Origin: Lachnospiraceae bacterium Zagget2
GTDB taxonomy: Bacteria > Bacillota > Clostridia > Lachnospirales > Lachnospiraceae
Assembly: GCA_001941045.1 (NCBI GenBank)
Contig: MSHD01000023.1
Coordinates: 1-64,000, forward strand
Direction of reading: 5' to 3'
Length of the DNA stretch: 64,000 bases
The translations under genes were made by a program, and so were the position numbers. This document shows, in pieces, positions 27,298 through 36,696 of this stretch; position 1 is the stretch's first letter, and each line of letters starts with the position of its first letter. Below the pieces are notes generated by a model that saw only the letters and a list, made by a program, of their open reading frames with translations, was not told where the DNA came from and made no database searches.

Positions 27298-28722
27298 TTG
27301 AAAAGATTATCCATCCGCGCGAAGATCACGCTCTGGTTTTCGGCTGTACTGATCGTGGTTGTCGCGCTCACCTATTTTGTGATTCTGTCAGCCAGCCGGC
27401 AGATCATTCAGAAGACTATCCGTGACGAACTGATACAGACTGTGGAGAACAATGTGGACGAGGTCGAGTACTACGCCTCGATCGACGATCTCTACGCGGA
27501 CAATGACGTGGATTACTATGCGCATTTCGATGGCGGTTACATCGAGATCGACGACGATTTCCTCGATGCGGTCAATGAGATCTACACTTCTCTTTGCCGG
27601 ACGGACGGCACGCTGGTCTACGGGGAAAACCCGATTGCCAGAGAGAGCGCTGCGGTCGCCTTCGTGGATTCGGAGGTGCAGCGTGTGACGGTAGACGGGA
27701 CGCTCTACTATATCTTTGATCGCAGGCTGGAGACAGAGGGACTTGAAGATCTGTGGCTGCGCGGTATCGTCTCTGAGACGCAGGGGGAGGTCGAGCTGTC
27801 TGCGATTTCCCGCACCTCCCTCATTCTGCTGCCGAGCCTTGTCGTGCTGGCCATCATCGGCGGCTTCCTGATTGCAGGGCGGACACTGCGCCCGATCCGT
27901 CAGATTGCAGACACGGCGGCGCAGATCCGCGAAGGAAATGATCTGGGAAAGCGGATTGAGCTGAGCGAAGGACAGGACGAGTTGCATCAGCTCGCCGGAC
28001 AGTTCAATGAAATGTTTACCCGTCTGGATGAATCCTTCCAGACGCAGCAGCGCTTTGTCTCCGACGCTTCGCATGAGCTGCGGACGCCGGCCGCTGTGAT
28101 CAGTGCGCAGTGCGAGCTCTCCCTGGAAGCGCCCCAGAGTCAGGAAGAATATGAGGAGGCGCTACGGGTTATTCAGCGGCAGAGCCGCAAGATGAATCGT
28201 CTGATCGGAAGCCTCCTGGATTTTACCAGACTGGAGCTGCAGCCGGAGCGCTACGCGAAGGAAGAGCTGGATCTGTCCGGGCTGACGGAAAGCGTCTGCG
28301 AGGATCTGGCACTGCTGCGGGAGAAGAACATCGAGCTGCGCTGCGAGGCGGAGCCGGATATCCGTTTCACCGGGAATCGCGAGCTGTTGACGCGTCTTCT
28401 GACAAATCTCATCGGCAATGCCTACCGCTATGGAAATACAGACGGCCATACATGGGTTACTCTGTGTTCTGATGAAAATGCGATTGTGCTGAGGGTGCAG
28501 GATGACGGCATTGGAATCGACAAGGAAAGCCTGCCGCATCTTTTTGAACGCTTTTATCAGGCTGACGCCTCGCGCAGCGGCGAGGGGAACGGACTCGGGC
28601 TTGCGATGGTGAAGGAGATCGCCGGGTTTCACGGCGGTGAGATCAGCGTGGAGAGTGAAGCAGGGCTTGGGAGCACCTTTACAATTATTTTTAAAAAAGT
28701 TCAGTCTCTAATGTTCTTCTAA
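27298..28722 (+). CDS. Sensor histidine kinase, HAMP-containing
   Basis: 474 aa. Two membrane helices (about residues 12-30 and 175-195) flank a roughly 140-residue acidic extracellular sensor. A HAMP domain precedes the H box DASHELRTPAAVISAQ, then the N box NLIGNAYRYG, DDGIGIDKESL and GNGLGLAMVKEI. It starts at TTG 27298 with GGGAGGA about 9 nt upstream, three bases after the regulator gene. The final codons overlap the direct repeats of the next promoter. Its signal is unknown; the downstream PepSY protein suggests a cell-surface function. Confidence 0.9.
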   Translation: MKRLSIRAKITLWFSAVLIVVVALTYFVILSASRQIIQKTIRDELIQTVENNVDEVEYYASIDDLYADNDVDYYAHFDGGYIEIDDDFLDAVNEIYTSLCRTDGTLVYGENPIARESAAVAFVDSEVQRVTVDGTLYYIFDRRLETEGLEDLWLRGIVSETQGEVELSAISRTSLILLPSLVVLAIIGGFLIAGRTLRPIRQIADTAAQIREGNDLGKRIELSEGQDELHQLAGQFNEMFTRLDESFQTQQRFVSDASHELRTPAAVISAQCELSLEAPQSQEEYEEALRVIQRQSRKMNRLIGSLLDFTRLELQPERYAKEELDLSGLTESVCEDLALLREKNIELRCEAEPDIRFTGNRELLTRLLTNLIGNAYRYGNTDGHTWVTLCSDENAIVLRVQDDGIGIDKESLPHLFERFYQADASRSGEGNGLGLAMVKEIAGFHGGEISVESEAGLGSTFTIIFKKVQSLMFF

Positions 28723-28739
28723 TTTTTCTGTTTTATACT
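28707..28739 (+). promoter_or_regulatory. Promoter with 11-bp-spaced direct repeats at the -35 region, upstream of the PepSY gene
   Basis: TCTAAT occurs at 28707 and again at 28718, each followed by a T-rich half, giving direct repeats with an 11-bp period. They end about 5 bp before TATACT at 28734-28739, so they replace a recognisable -35 box. This is the arrangement used by OmpR/PhoB-type activators. The adjacent two-component system is the obvious candidate regulator. The first repeat lies within the last codons of the kinase gene. Confidence 0.55.
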
Positions 28740-28771
28740 GTGCTTACAGAAAACAAAAGGAGGACAATACA

Positions 28772-29992
28772 ATGACAAATACAATCATTCAGAAATTCTT
28801 TGGAACCAGGAAAAAAACAGTCATGTCGATTGCGGGTATCGCGTCTGCAGTTGCACTCTTAGGAGCGGGGACGGCCTACGCAGCGTCAGGAGCGAGGACA
28901 GCCGCCGCGCGGGAATCGGCCATCGGGGAAGAAGCAGCACAGAATTATGCTTTTGCTGACGCGGGCGTTGATCCGGCTTCCGCACTGTATGTCAGGGCCG
29001 AATTCGACCACGAGGACGGACAGTTCATCTATGAGGTAGATTTCACGGCGGGCGATACGGAATATGAGTACTGGATTCTCGCGTCTGACGGCACCGTGAT
29101 CAAGAAGTCAGCGGAGATCATTGCCCTGGCCAGCACGGCGGCGGAAGTTTCGGAGATCACGCTGGAGGAGGCAAAAGAAATCGCTCTGACGGACGCGGGG
29201 CTTGTCGCATCCGAGGTCACCTTTACCAAGGCGGATCTTGATCACGACGATGGACAGTCGGTTTATGATATCGAATTCTACGCGGAAAATGTGGAATATG
29301 AGTATGAGATCAAGGTGAGCGGCGGGGCGATCTACAGCAAGTCCAAAGAGACGCATACAGTAGAGGTCGCGGCGGAAGAGCCGGCTGCTGCGGCAAAAAC
29401 GGAAACTGTCGTGGTGGAGACAGTTGAAACGACTCCGGTGGTGGAGAACGGAACCGCAGACACGGGTTCCTCCGCGCAGACGACTTCGGGCGACAGCTCT
29501 GCATCGACAGCGAGCAGCCGGATCGATCTGGAAACTGCCAAAAATAAGGCGCTTTCCGACGCGGGAGTTTCCGCTTCCGACGTGACCTTTACAAAGGCGC
29601 ACGAGGATATGGACGACGGCGTTGCCGTATATGACATTGAGTTCTTCAGCTCGACTACTGAGTATGAGTATGAGATCCGCGTTTCGGACGGTGCGATCGT
29701 GGATAAGAGTGTCGAAGCTCTGGAGACCGCGCCCAGCGCATCCTCGGGCTCAGGTTCGTCCGGAAGTACGGACAACAGCTCTTACATCAGCGTGGACGAG
29801 GCAAAGTCCATCGCCCTGAACCGGGCAGGACTCTCGGCCTCCGACGTGGTCTTTGAGAAGGCGAAGCTGGAGAAGGACGACGGCATCATGGAATACGAGA
29901 TCGAGTTCTATCAGGGGAATATGGAATATGAGTGCACGATCAATGCCGTCACCGGCGCCATCATTGAGTACGATGCGGAGTGGGACGACTGA
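28772..29992 (+). CDS. Secreted or anchored protein with four PepSY-like repeats
   Basis: 406 aa. An N-terminal hydrophobic segment (TVMSIAGIASAVALLGAGTAYAA) looks like a signal peptide or anchor. Four PepSY-type repeats follow, each with a helix such as LEEAKEIALTDAGL and a strand pair such as DDGQSVYDIEFY then YEYEI. A Ser/Thr/Ala-rich linker separates repeats two and three. PepSY domains bind or inhibit peptidases or act as sensors outside the cell. No lipobox or LPXTG is visible. Expression is probably under the neighbouring two-component system. Confidence 0.8.
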   Translation: MTNTIIQKFFGTRKKTVMSIAGIASAVALLGAGTAYAASGARTAAARESAIGEEAAQNYAFADAGVDPASALYVRAEFDHEDGQFIYEVDFTAGDTEYEYWILASDGTVIKKSAEIIALASTAAEVSEITLEEAKEIALTDAGLVASEVTFTKADLDHDDGQSVYDIEFYAENVEYEYEIKVSGGAIYSKSKETHTVEVAAEEPAAAAKTETVVVETVETTPVVENGTADTGSSAQTTSGDSSASTASSRIDLETAKNKALSDAGVSASDVTFTKAHEDMDDGVAVYDIEFFSSTTEYEYEIRVSDGAIVDKSVEALETAPSASSGSGSSGSTDNSSYISVDEAKSIALNRAGLSASDVVFEKAKLEKDDGIMEYEIEFYQGNMEYECTINAVTGAIIEYDAEWDD

Positions 29993-30000
29993 TAAGCAGA

Positions 30001-30032
30001 TAAAAAGAACCCCCGGGGCATCCCCCGGGGGT
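30001..30032 (-). terminator. Rho-independent terminator of rpsB-tsf
   Basis: A perfect 10-bp stem (ACCCCCGGGG/CCCCGGGGGT) with a CATC loop. On the minus strand it is followed by TTCTTTTTATC, so it terminates tsf. The plus-strand side has few T residues, so any function for the convergent PepSY gene would be weaker. Confidence 0.85.
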
Positions 30033-30052
30033 CTGATTCTTATGAGGGAAGA

Positions 30053-30991
30053 TTAAAGTCCCATCTGCTTTGCAACTTCCGCCGCGAAGTCCTCGTTCTT
30101 CTTCTCGAGACCCTCGCCAGTCTCGAAGCGGACGAAGCCTTTGATCGCGATATTCGCGCTGTTTGCCTTCGCAACCTGCGCCACGTAGGCGGATACGAGC
30201 TGCTTGCCGTCCTCGGCCTTCACATAGACCTGGTCGAGCAGGCAGATCTCTTTGAGCTGCTTGTTCAGACGGCCCATCACTGCGCCATTGATTACCTTCT
30301 CCGGCTTGCCGGCCATCTTCGGGTCATTCTCGATCTGCGCCTTGATGATCTCAAGCTCATGTGCCTTATAGGTCTCATCAACCTCGCTGTTGTTCGTGTA
30401 GATCGGCTTTAAGGCCGCGACCTGCATCGCAAGGTTTTTCGCCATCTCACGGATCTCATCGTTGATCACGTCGGTCTCGACGTCCACGAGTACGCCGATC
30501 TTGCCGCCCATGTGGATATAGGAAGCGATGAATCCGTTCTGCTCCTCCATCTGCTGGAAGCGGCGGATCTTCATATTCTCACCAATCACGGCGATCTGTG
30601 CTGCCAGCGCTTCACCGACCGTCTTGCCCGGCTCAGCTGTCCACTCCTCTGTGAGGAAGGGCTCGACGTCCGCTGCCTTTGTCGTAAGAGCCTGCGCCGC
30701 AACCTGCGCCACATAGCCCTGGAACTTCTCGTTCTTCGCCACGAAGTCGGTCTCCGCGTTTACCTCTACGGCAACAGCCTTCTTTGCATCCTCGCTGAGC
30801 GCGGTGGCAACAATGCCTTCTGCCGCGATGCGGCTTGCCTTCTTCTGCGCAGTGGCGAGTCCCTTCTCACGCAGAAAATCGACGGCCTCTTCCATATTTC
30901 CCTCGGTAGCGGTCAGGGCCTTCTTGCAGTCCATCATGCCCGCACCGGTCATCTCTCTTAATTCTTTTACCATTGCAGCTGTAATAGCCAT
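30053..30991 (-). CDS. tsf: Translation elongation factor Ts
   Basis: 312 aa. The N-terminal UBA-like domain reads VKELREMTGAGMMDCKKAL with the helix EEAVDFLREKGLATAQKKASR, followed by the core TDFVAKNEKFQ and two exchange subdomains. EF-Ts recycles EF-Tu-GDP. A GGAGGGTTC stretch precedes the ATG. It is the second gene of the rpsB-tsf operon and ends just before a strong terminator. Confidence 0.97.
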   Translation of the reverse strand: MAITAAMVKELREMTGAGMMDCKKALTATEGNMEEAVDFLREKGLATAQKKASRIAAEGIVATALSEDAKKAVAVEVNAETDFVAKNEKFQGYVAQVAAQALTTKAADVEPFLTEEWTAEPGKTVGEALAAQIAVIGENMKIRRFQQMEEQNGFIASYIHMGGKIGVLVDVETDVINDEIREMAKNLAMQVAALKPIYTNNSEVDETYKAHELEIIKAQIENDPKMAGKPEKVINGAVMGRLNKQLKEICLLDQVYVKAEDGKQLVSAYVAQVAKANSANIAIKGFVRFETGEGLEKKNEDFAAEVAKQMGL

Positions 30992-31012
30992 ATTCTGAAC
31001 CCTCCTTAAAGC

Positions 31013-31759
31013 TTATTCCTGCTCTTCGTATGCGGCGTCCTCTTCGTACTCCGCCTCTTCGGCATACTCCTCGGCCTCGCCCTGTCTCGCTTCCACAACG
31101 GCGTCCGCCATCTTGGAGACGATCAGCTTGACCGCACGGATCGCATCGTCATTACCCGGGATCACATAGTCCAGCTCCTCCGGATCACAGTTGGTATCGC
31201 AGATGCCGATCAGCGGGATGCCAAGAGAATGGGCTTCCTGTACGCAGATGTGCTCCTTCTTCGGATCGACCACGAAGATCGCGTCCGGAAGACGCTTCAT
31301 ATCGCGGATGCCGTTCAGGTTCTTCTGCAGCTTCTCAAGCTCTTTCCTGAGGGCGATGACTTCCTTCTTCGGCAGCACGTCGAAGGTGCCGTCCTGCTCC
31401 ATCGCCTCGATCTGCTTCATACGCACGATACGGCTCTGGATCGTCTTGAAATTGGTAAGCATGCCGCCCAGCCATCTCTCGTTCACATAGTACATGCCAC
31501 AGCGCTCGGCTTCCGCCTGAATCGCATCCTGTGCCTGCTTCTTCGTGCCGACAAAGAGAATCGTGCCGCCCTGTGCGGTGATATCCGCGACAGCTCTGTA
31601 AGCCTCGTCAACCTTTACGACGGACTTCTGCAGGTCGATGATGTAGATGCTGTTACGCTCTGTGTAGATGTACTCCGCCATCTTGGGGTTCCATCTGCGG
31701 GTCTGATGTCCGAAGTGGACGCCGGCTTCTAACAGCTGTTTCATGGAAATTACGCTCAT
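31013..31759 (-). CDS. rpsB: 30S ribosomal protein S2
   Basis: About 248 aa. Family signatures: [35 protein letters not shown] and [25 protein letters not shown]. The C-terminus is a short acidic tail. The ORF track starts at MEEEK, but GGAGGAA lies just upstream of ATG 31759 (MSVISMKQL), which is therefore preferred; the MEEE codons are the Shine-Dalgarno itself. Transcribed with tsf from a near-consensus promoter. Confidence 0.97.
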   Translation of the reverse strand: MSVISMKQLLEAGVHFGHQTRRWNPKMAEYIYTERNSIYIIDLQKSVVKVDEAYRAVADITAQGGTILFVGTKKQAQDAIQAEAERCGMYYVNERWLGGMLTNFKTIQSRIVRMKQIEAMEQDGTFDVLPKKEVIALRKELEKLQKNLNGIRDMKRLPDAIFVVDPKKEHICVQEAHSLGIPLIGICDTNCDPEELDYVIPGNDDAIRAVKLIVSKMADAVVEARQGEAEEYAEEAEYEEDAAYEEQE

Positions 31760-31866
31760 TTTTTCTTCCTCCATTTTGGTTTTTCTTCCGCGGAGCCATC
31801 GCTTCCGGGAGAATCCTTATATGGACACCACTCCCGAAATAGCCTCGCGTGATTTTTCGCGCAACT

Positions 31867-31895
31867 CAAGGCCGCCCGACTACCGGACAGCCTTG
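31867..31895 (-). other. Stem-loop at the start of the rpsB transcript
   Basis: On the minus strand GGCTGTCCG-GTAGT-CGGGCGGCC forms a hairpin with G-U pairs beginning at about the expected transcription start, extendable to CAAGGC/GCCTTG in the DNA. The untranslated leader is about 130 nt. S2 leaders are autoregulatory in some bacteria; I cannot assign this one to a known leader family. Confidence 0.4.
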
Positions 31896-31898
31896 AAT

Positions 31899-31927
31899 AC
31901 TATAGCATAAGCAGCTTTGTGCGTCAA
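31899..31927 (-). promoter_or_regulatory. rpsB-tsf promoter
   Basis: Minus strand TTGACG-17 bp-TATAGT, a near-consensus sigma-A promoter. The TGA of the upstream lipoprotein gene (31924-31926) lies inside the -35 hexamer, so the two transcription units touch without an intergenic terminator. Confidence 0.85.
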
Positions 31928-33636
31928 GGATTTTCTTGTGGGGCGATTTCCTCTGGGACGATTTCCTCCGTCTCGATGAGAAAGCGCACGCTGCCGGTCT
32001 GGCCATCGGTGATGCCGCCGAAATTCTGATAAGCATCGTCGGCAATTTTGAGGGCGCGCAGTTTGATGATAAGCGCGGTGAGATCGTCCCCGAAAAGTTC
32101 GGTAATCTTCCGGATACCCTCCTCGTCGAATTCCCTCACACCATCGCGGAGTTCTTCCACGCCGTCGGTCAGTTCGCCGACGCCGTTGTTTAATTCCTCC
32201 ACGGCGTCCAGAAGTTCCTGCAGGCCGTCGTTCAGCTCGTATCTGGCGTTTGCCAGTTCGGCGGAGCCTGCGCTCAGTTCCTTTGTTCCCTGATAGATCT
32301 GATAAGCGGCGTCGGTGTAGCTTTTCACGCCGTCGGAGAGCAGCTGGCTACCTGCGGCGAGCTGGCTCACGCTCTCCTGCAGGGCGTCAAGCTGTGACTG
32401 GAATGCGGCGAGCTGCCCGTAGAGCGCGAGCTGCTCCGCAGTCAGTTCTCCTGCGGAGGCATCGGCCCCGCTTCCGGGCAGTTCGACTGCGCCGAGCGCG
32501 GCGTCGAGCCCGGCAAGCCCGTCCGCCAGCGCCTGCATGGATTCCTGCAGCTCCTCGTTCGAGAGCGTCAGCTGGTAGAGCGAATAATTCACCGTATCCA
32601 GTCCCGCGTCCACAGCCCACACGCCGTCCGTATACTCTTTTACACCATCCCGCAGCTCTGTCACGCCGTCCAGAAGTTCGCCTGTGCCGTCGCAGAGCTC
32701 GCTGGTACCGTCATAGAGTTCTTCCGTCCCATCCACCAGATCGGAGGACGCGTCGCCCAGTTCCTTCATATCGGCGATCATATCGTCCAGCTCATCAAGA
32801 TCGGATTCCTCTATTTCCGAAAATAATCCCGGCGTGAGGATGGTCGCCGTGAAATCCAGCTCAAAGTCCGTCACCTCGGCGCAGAATTCCACATATTCCG
32901 GGATTTCCAGGTCCTCGGTAAGCTCGTAGTCTGTGAGCTCGAGGTATTCGGCAAGCCCCGGCAGCGCAAAGCCAAGGGCGATCTCCTGGGAACCCAGAGA
33001 GACGAGGCTTCCGTTGGTGATTTCCATGTTGGAGAAAATATCAGAAGACAGGTACAGCAGCGTGACCGCCGTGAAGGGTACCTTTGTACTCACAGTCTCG
33101 CCATTTACTTCGACTTCCTCCGCTGTCTGATTTTCATAATCAAAGCGGATGCGCAGCCGTCCGCTTCTGCCTGCAAGATCCCCGGCCTCGATTTCCTGAT
33201 CATCCAGATAGTAACTGATCAGTACATTGACGGGAAGTTCTTTTTCGGGAGTTCCCTTGTAGGAAATATCCGCGCCCTGATTTTTCCAGATGAGTGAGTC
33301 GTCAGCGTCCTGTGTGAACGCCTCGTCGCCCTCGGTGTTTTTGATATCGCTTAAGGTCGAAAAGTCGGAGATCGGTGAGCGGCCTTCCGGGTCGGGATTC
33401 CTGAGTTCCGTCTCTACGGTGATTTCCGTCGGTGTGCCGTCGGCCTGTGCCTTCACGTAGACGGTCTCCGCCTTGTCGACGGTGAGGGAGGAGCTGTAGG
33501 GGACGGTTGTATCTTCCAGTTCATCGGTCTGTTGCACAGTGGTTTCTGCTGTTTCCGGAGAGACTGTACTTGTTGATGTTTCTTTGCACCCGGTGAGACA
33601 GAATAAGGTCAGGATGAAAAGCAGACTTTTTTTCAT
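31924..33636 (-). CDS. Lipoprotein with xxxLxxG heptad repeats
   Basis: About 570 aa. Signal peptide with lipobox LTLFCLTGC, so the mature protein is lipid-anchored outside the membrane. A beta-rich middle region (about 60-270) is followed by a long array of seven-residue repeats of the form LxDGTxE/LxDGVxE, for example ELYDGTSELCDGTGELLDGV, resembling the X-X-X-Leu-X-X-Gly repeats of YhgE/Pip-type proteins. The repeats probably form a long coiled rod. ATG 33636 is preferred because the signal peptide begins there. Co-directional with the FtsX-like permease and its ATPase, so it is likely the third component of that transporter. Confidence 0.75.
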   Translation of the reverse strand: MKKSLLFILTLFCLTGCKETSTSTVSPETAETTVQQTDELEDTTVPYSSSLTVDKAETVYVKAQADGTPTEITVETELRNPDPEGRSPISDFSTLSDIKNTEGDEAFTQDADDSLIWKNQGADISYKGTPEKELPVNVLISYYLDDQEIEAGDLAGRSGRLRIRFDYENQTAEEVEVNGETVSTKVPFTAVTLLYLSSDIFSNMEITNGSLVSLGSQEIALGFALPGLAEYLELTDYELTEDLEIPEYVEFCAEVTDFELDFTATILTPGLFSEIEESDLDELDDMIADMKELGDASSDLVDGTEELYDGTSELCDGTGELLDGVTELRDGVKEYTDGVWAVDAGLDTVNYSLYQLTLSNEELQESMQALADGLAGLDAALGAVELPGSGADASAGELTAEQLALYGQLAAFQSQLDALQESVSQLAAGSQLLSDGVKSYTDAAYQIYQGTKELSAGSAELANARYELNDGLQELLDAVEELNNGVGELTDGVEELRDGVREFDEEGIRKITELFGDDLTALIIKLRALKIADDAYQNFGGITDGQTGSVRFLIETEEIVPEEIAPQENP

Positions 33637-33652
33637 AACATACGGGTTCCTT

Positions 33653-35986
33653 TCATTCCACATTTTTCAGCGCCTCGTCCATCGGAATCCTCCGTATCTT
33701 CCGCAATTCCAGCAGCGCAACGAGCGCGTAGGCGGCTATCCCCAGCGCAAACATCTGTACATAGATCCGCGGATCCATATAGAAGGGAATCCAGCCGGAG
33801 ATGCTGGTCAGCATGACCGCGCGGAAAAGCCAGTACATGATCCACGTCTCCAGCGGCAGCGTCGCGAGCAGACAGAGAACTACGACGAGCGTGGTCGAGA
33901 GAATGTACAGCCGTCCGATCTCGCCGGGCGTGTAGCCCAGGATCTTTGTCATCGAGATCGACTGGGCGTTTTTCTCAATGATTGTCTTCGACAGCAGGTA
34001 GATCAGCACGAGAAACATGACGACGGAGAAGGCGTCCACCATGTACATCATCGTTCCCATCGAAATGTTGAGCTGCCGCGAAATCTTTGTCAGCGCATCC
34101 AGGTCAATGACCGAGGACAGATACTGTTCATCGAGATCGGTGATTTCTGTGTCGGAGAAATAGCCGGAAAAATAATCGTTCCCCAGATCAAAGTACGCGT
34201 TCAGGTAATCCTGCTCCATAAAGAGGGCGAGCGCGCCCTCGTAAGGATAGACGCCGCTCACGGTGAATTCATAGAGCTCATCTTCATATTCTTCCTTCAG
34301 GGTGATGGTGTCGCCGGGCTGCGTGCCGAATTTCTCCGCGTAGGCCTGGGAAATATAGATCTGCTCCTCGCTGAAGTCCGCGTCGATATAGCGGCTGTCC
34401 GCGGCGACCCCGTAGAGAAGGATCTCCTCGCTCTTATATTCGTCTTCCAGTGTCACAAGGGAGTATGCCGTGAATGCCTCCGCATCCTCATTTTCCGTCT
34501 GCGCGTCCAGCGAGAAGAGCAGCATGGACAGCAGGCTTTCGAGCTTCCGCTCCTCGTTCATGGCGCTTAGGGGAATCTGCAGAATGTACTGGTAATTGCA
34601 GAGCAGATTGTCCGTGAGCGTCTCCTGGTAGTGATTCAGGACGGAGGGGAAGATCAGGCCGAACATCAGAAGCAGATTCGCGAAGAGCACGCCGACGAAG
34701 AGAATCGCGTAGCTGCCCGCGTTCTGGAAGATGATGCGCAGCCGGAAGCGTGTGAAGAAGGGGATACGGCCGTGCAGCGGCAGCGCGCGGGAGCGGCCCT
34801 TTCGGCTCAAATCCCTTCTCAGAAATTTAAGCGGCGAAAGGCCCAAAGCGCGGCGCAGGAGCACGAAATTGATGAGCAGCATCAGGACGCCGGGGGCGAG
34901 CGTGGTCAGAAGGAAGGCCTCGGCGTTCCAGCGCGTCTCGTAGGTCGGCAGACTGTAGCTTCCATAATACATGCCTGCGCAGAGATCTTTGAAAATCGTG
35001 TAGCCGAGCAGGTTGCCGACGAGCATGCCGGCGAGCGTCACGAGCATGGGCATCGTCATATAGTGCCGGATGAGTTCGCCGCGCGTGTAGCCGGAGGCGC
35101 GTAAGACCCCGATGACATTCGCCTCCTTTGCGATCGTGGCGCCGGTCGTGATGGCAAAGACGAAGGCCATGATCGCCATGACCATGTAGAGCAGTGCGGT
35201 CATCATCGCCTTGTCGCTGCTGAAATCGTCGCCGGTGAACATGATCGCCTGGTTGAGGTAGCGCGGGACGAAGGCTTCGAGCGTCACCTCGCTGAGCATG
35301 ACTTTCATGAGTTCCTCCGAGATTTCCTGCTCGGCGTCCTCATCCGCCGGAGCGATATCCGCGTCATATTTCCAGGAATAACTCCATGTGAGCTCCGCGT
35401 TGCGAAACGTGGAAAAGCCCTCCGCGGACATGACGGCCACGCCGAACTGCAGAGCGTCGAACATGGAGTCCCCGTTGTCCTCGAAAAGGCAGCTGTAGTC
35501 GGGGAGCGCGACGAGGCCGGAGATGGTGAAGCTGCGGGATTCGCTCTGCAGTGTATCGCCGACAGAGAGAGCATGATTGTCCGCATACATGCGGTCGATC
35601 GCAATCTCATCCGCCGTCTCCGGCAGCCGCCCTTCCATGAGACAGACGCGATTGACCTCGCTGCGATCCTGGAAGATACGCAGTCTGCTGCCATTTGTCA
35701 GATTTTCCGTCGCGTAGAAATTATCATAGAGCGTGACGCCGAAGTCCTCGATGGAGCTTTGCTGCGCGCGGTTCATCTTTTCGCTGAGGCGAAAATTGCC
35801 ATCCTCGATATTATATTTTTCAAAGCTCTCCTCATAGGCGGCGAGAATGCTGCCGTCCGCCACGAGGAAGCCGGACACGAAGCCGATTGAGCCGGTGAGC
35901 AGAAGAAAGATCACGAGATATTTCCCGAGCTCGCTGCGCAGCTCCCGCGGAAGACGCCGGTATAAGGGATTCTTCTTTTTTACCAT
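33653..35986 (-). CDS. FtsX-type ABC transporter permease
   Basis: 777 aa. First membrane helix KYLVIFLLLTGSIGFVSGFLV, a large extracellular domain, then three helices near VMAIMAFVFAITTGATIAKEANVIGVLRASGYTRGEL, which contains the FtsX/MacB signature. A second half repeats the arrangement (SQSISMTKILGYTPGEI near the end). This is the two-module permease of the putative transport system family, which usually exports or extracts lipids, peptides or antibiotics rather than importing. Start overlaps the ATPase stop by a few bases. Confidence 0.87.
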   Translation of the reverse strand: MVKKKNPLYRRLPRELRSELGKYLVIFLLLTGSIGFVSGFLVADGSILAAYEESFEKYNIEDGNFRLSEKMNRAQQSSIEDFGVTLYDNFYATENLTNGSRLRIFQDRSEVNRVCLMEGRLPETADEIAIDRMYADNHALSVGDTLQSESRSFTISGLVALPDYSCLFEDNGDSMFDALQFGVAVMSAEGFSTFRNAELTWSYSWKYDADIAPADEDAEQEISEELMKVMLSEVTLEAFVPRYLNQAIMFTGDDFSSDKAMMTALLYMVMAIMAFVFAITTGATIAKEANVIGVLRASGYTRGELIRHYMTMPMLVTLAGMLVGNLLGYTIFKDLCAGMYYGSYSLPTYETRWNAEAFLLTTLAPGVLMLLINFVLLRRALGLSPLKFLRRDLSRKGRSRALPLHGRIPFFTRFRLRIIFQNAGSYAILFVGVLFANLLLMFGLIFPSVLNHYQETLTDNLLCNYQYILQIPLSAMNEERKLESLLSMLLFSLDAQTENEDAEAFTAYSLVTLEDEYKSEEILLYGVAADSRYIDADFSEEQIYISQAYAEKFGTQPGDTITLKEEYEDELYEFTVSGVYPYEGALALFMEQDYLNAYFDLGNDYFSGYFSDTEITDLDEQYLSSVIDLDALTKISRQLNISMGTMMYMVDAFSVVMFLVLIYLLSKTIIEKNAQSISMTKILGYTPGEIGRLYILSTTLVVVLCLLATLPLETWIMYWLFRAVMLTSISGWIPFYMDPRIYVQMFALGIAAYALVALLELRKIRRIPMDEALKNVE

Positions 35987-36678
35987 TCCAGCTCCTCCGC
36001 GGGAACGCGCCGCTCATTAAGCCGGTTATCCCTTATCTGTCCGTCGCGCAGGCGCACGACCCGGTCGGCCATGCGCTGAATCGCGTCGTTGTGCGTGACC
36101 ATGAGCACGGTGCTGCCGTAGCGGCGGCTCACGGTCTCGATGAGCTTCAGGATTTCCCGCGAGGTCTGGTAGTCGAGCGCGCCGGTCGGCTCGTCGCAGA
36201 GCAGGATGTCGGGCTTCTTCACGACCGCGCGGCCGATCGCCGTGCGCTGCTGCTGCCCGCCGGAGAGCTGACCGGGTATTTTCTTCTGATGTTCATAAAG
36301 CCCCAGTGTGTGGAGGAGTTCGTCCACATCGAGCGGATCCTCACCCAGATACGCGCCGACCTCGATATTCTCCTGCACGGTCAGGTTCGGGATCAGATTG
36401 TACATCTGAAAGACATAGCCGAGATGCCGCCTGCGATAGTCGGTCAGTCGCCGTTCCTTCATGCCGGACATGTGTTCCCCGGCGATCGCGATCTCGCCCG
36501 AATCCGCCGCGTCAATGCCGCCGATGATATTGAGCAGCGTCGATTTTCCCGAGCCGGGAGGACCGAGCAGCACGCAGAATTCGCCCTTTTCGACCGCGAG
36601 GCTGACGCCCTTCAGCACCTCGGTTCGGTTCTCGCCGGAGCCAAAGGATTTTCGGATTTCCTGTATTTCCAGAAACAT
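35980..36678 (-). CDS. ABC transporter ATP-binding protein (MacB/LolD-type)
   Basis: 232 aa ATPase. Walker [16 protein letters not shown]-loop [19 protein letters not shown], signature [14 protein letters not shown], Walker [13 protein letters not shown] and the switch [14 protein letters not shown] is typical of FtsX-partner ATPases. First gene of a three-gene minus-strand operon with the permease and the repeat lipoprotein. Two tandem inverted repeats lie just upstream, suggesting local repression by a regulator not encoded here. Confidence 0.93.
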   Translation of the reverse strand: MFLEIQEIRKSFGSGENRTEVLKGVSLAVEKGEFCVLLGPPGSGKSTLLNIIGGIDAADSGEIAIAGEHMSGMKERRLTDYRRRHLGYVFQMYNLIPNLTVQENIEVGAYLGEDPLDVDELLHTLGLYEHQKKIPGQLSGGQQQRTAIGRAVVKKPDILLCDEPTGALDYQTSREILKLIETVSRRYGSTVLMVTHNDAIQRMADRVVRLRDGQIRDNRLNERRVPAEELEW

Positions 36679-36696
36679 AACTGCGGAAACTCCTTT

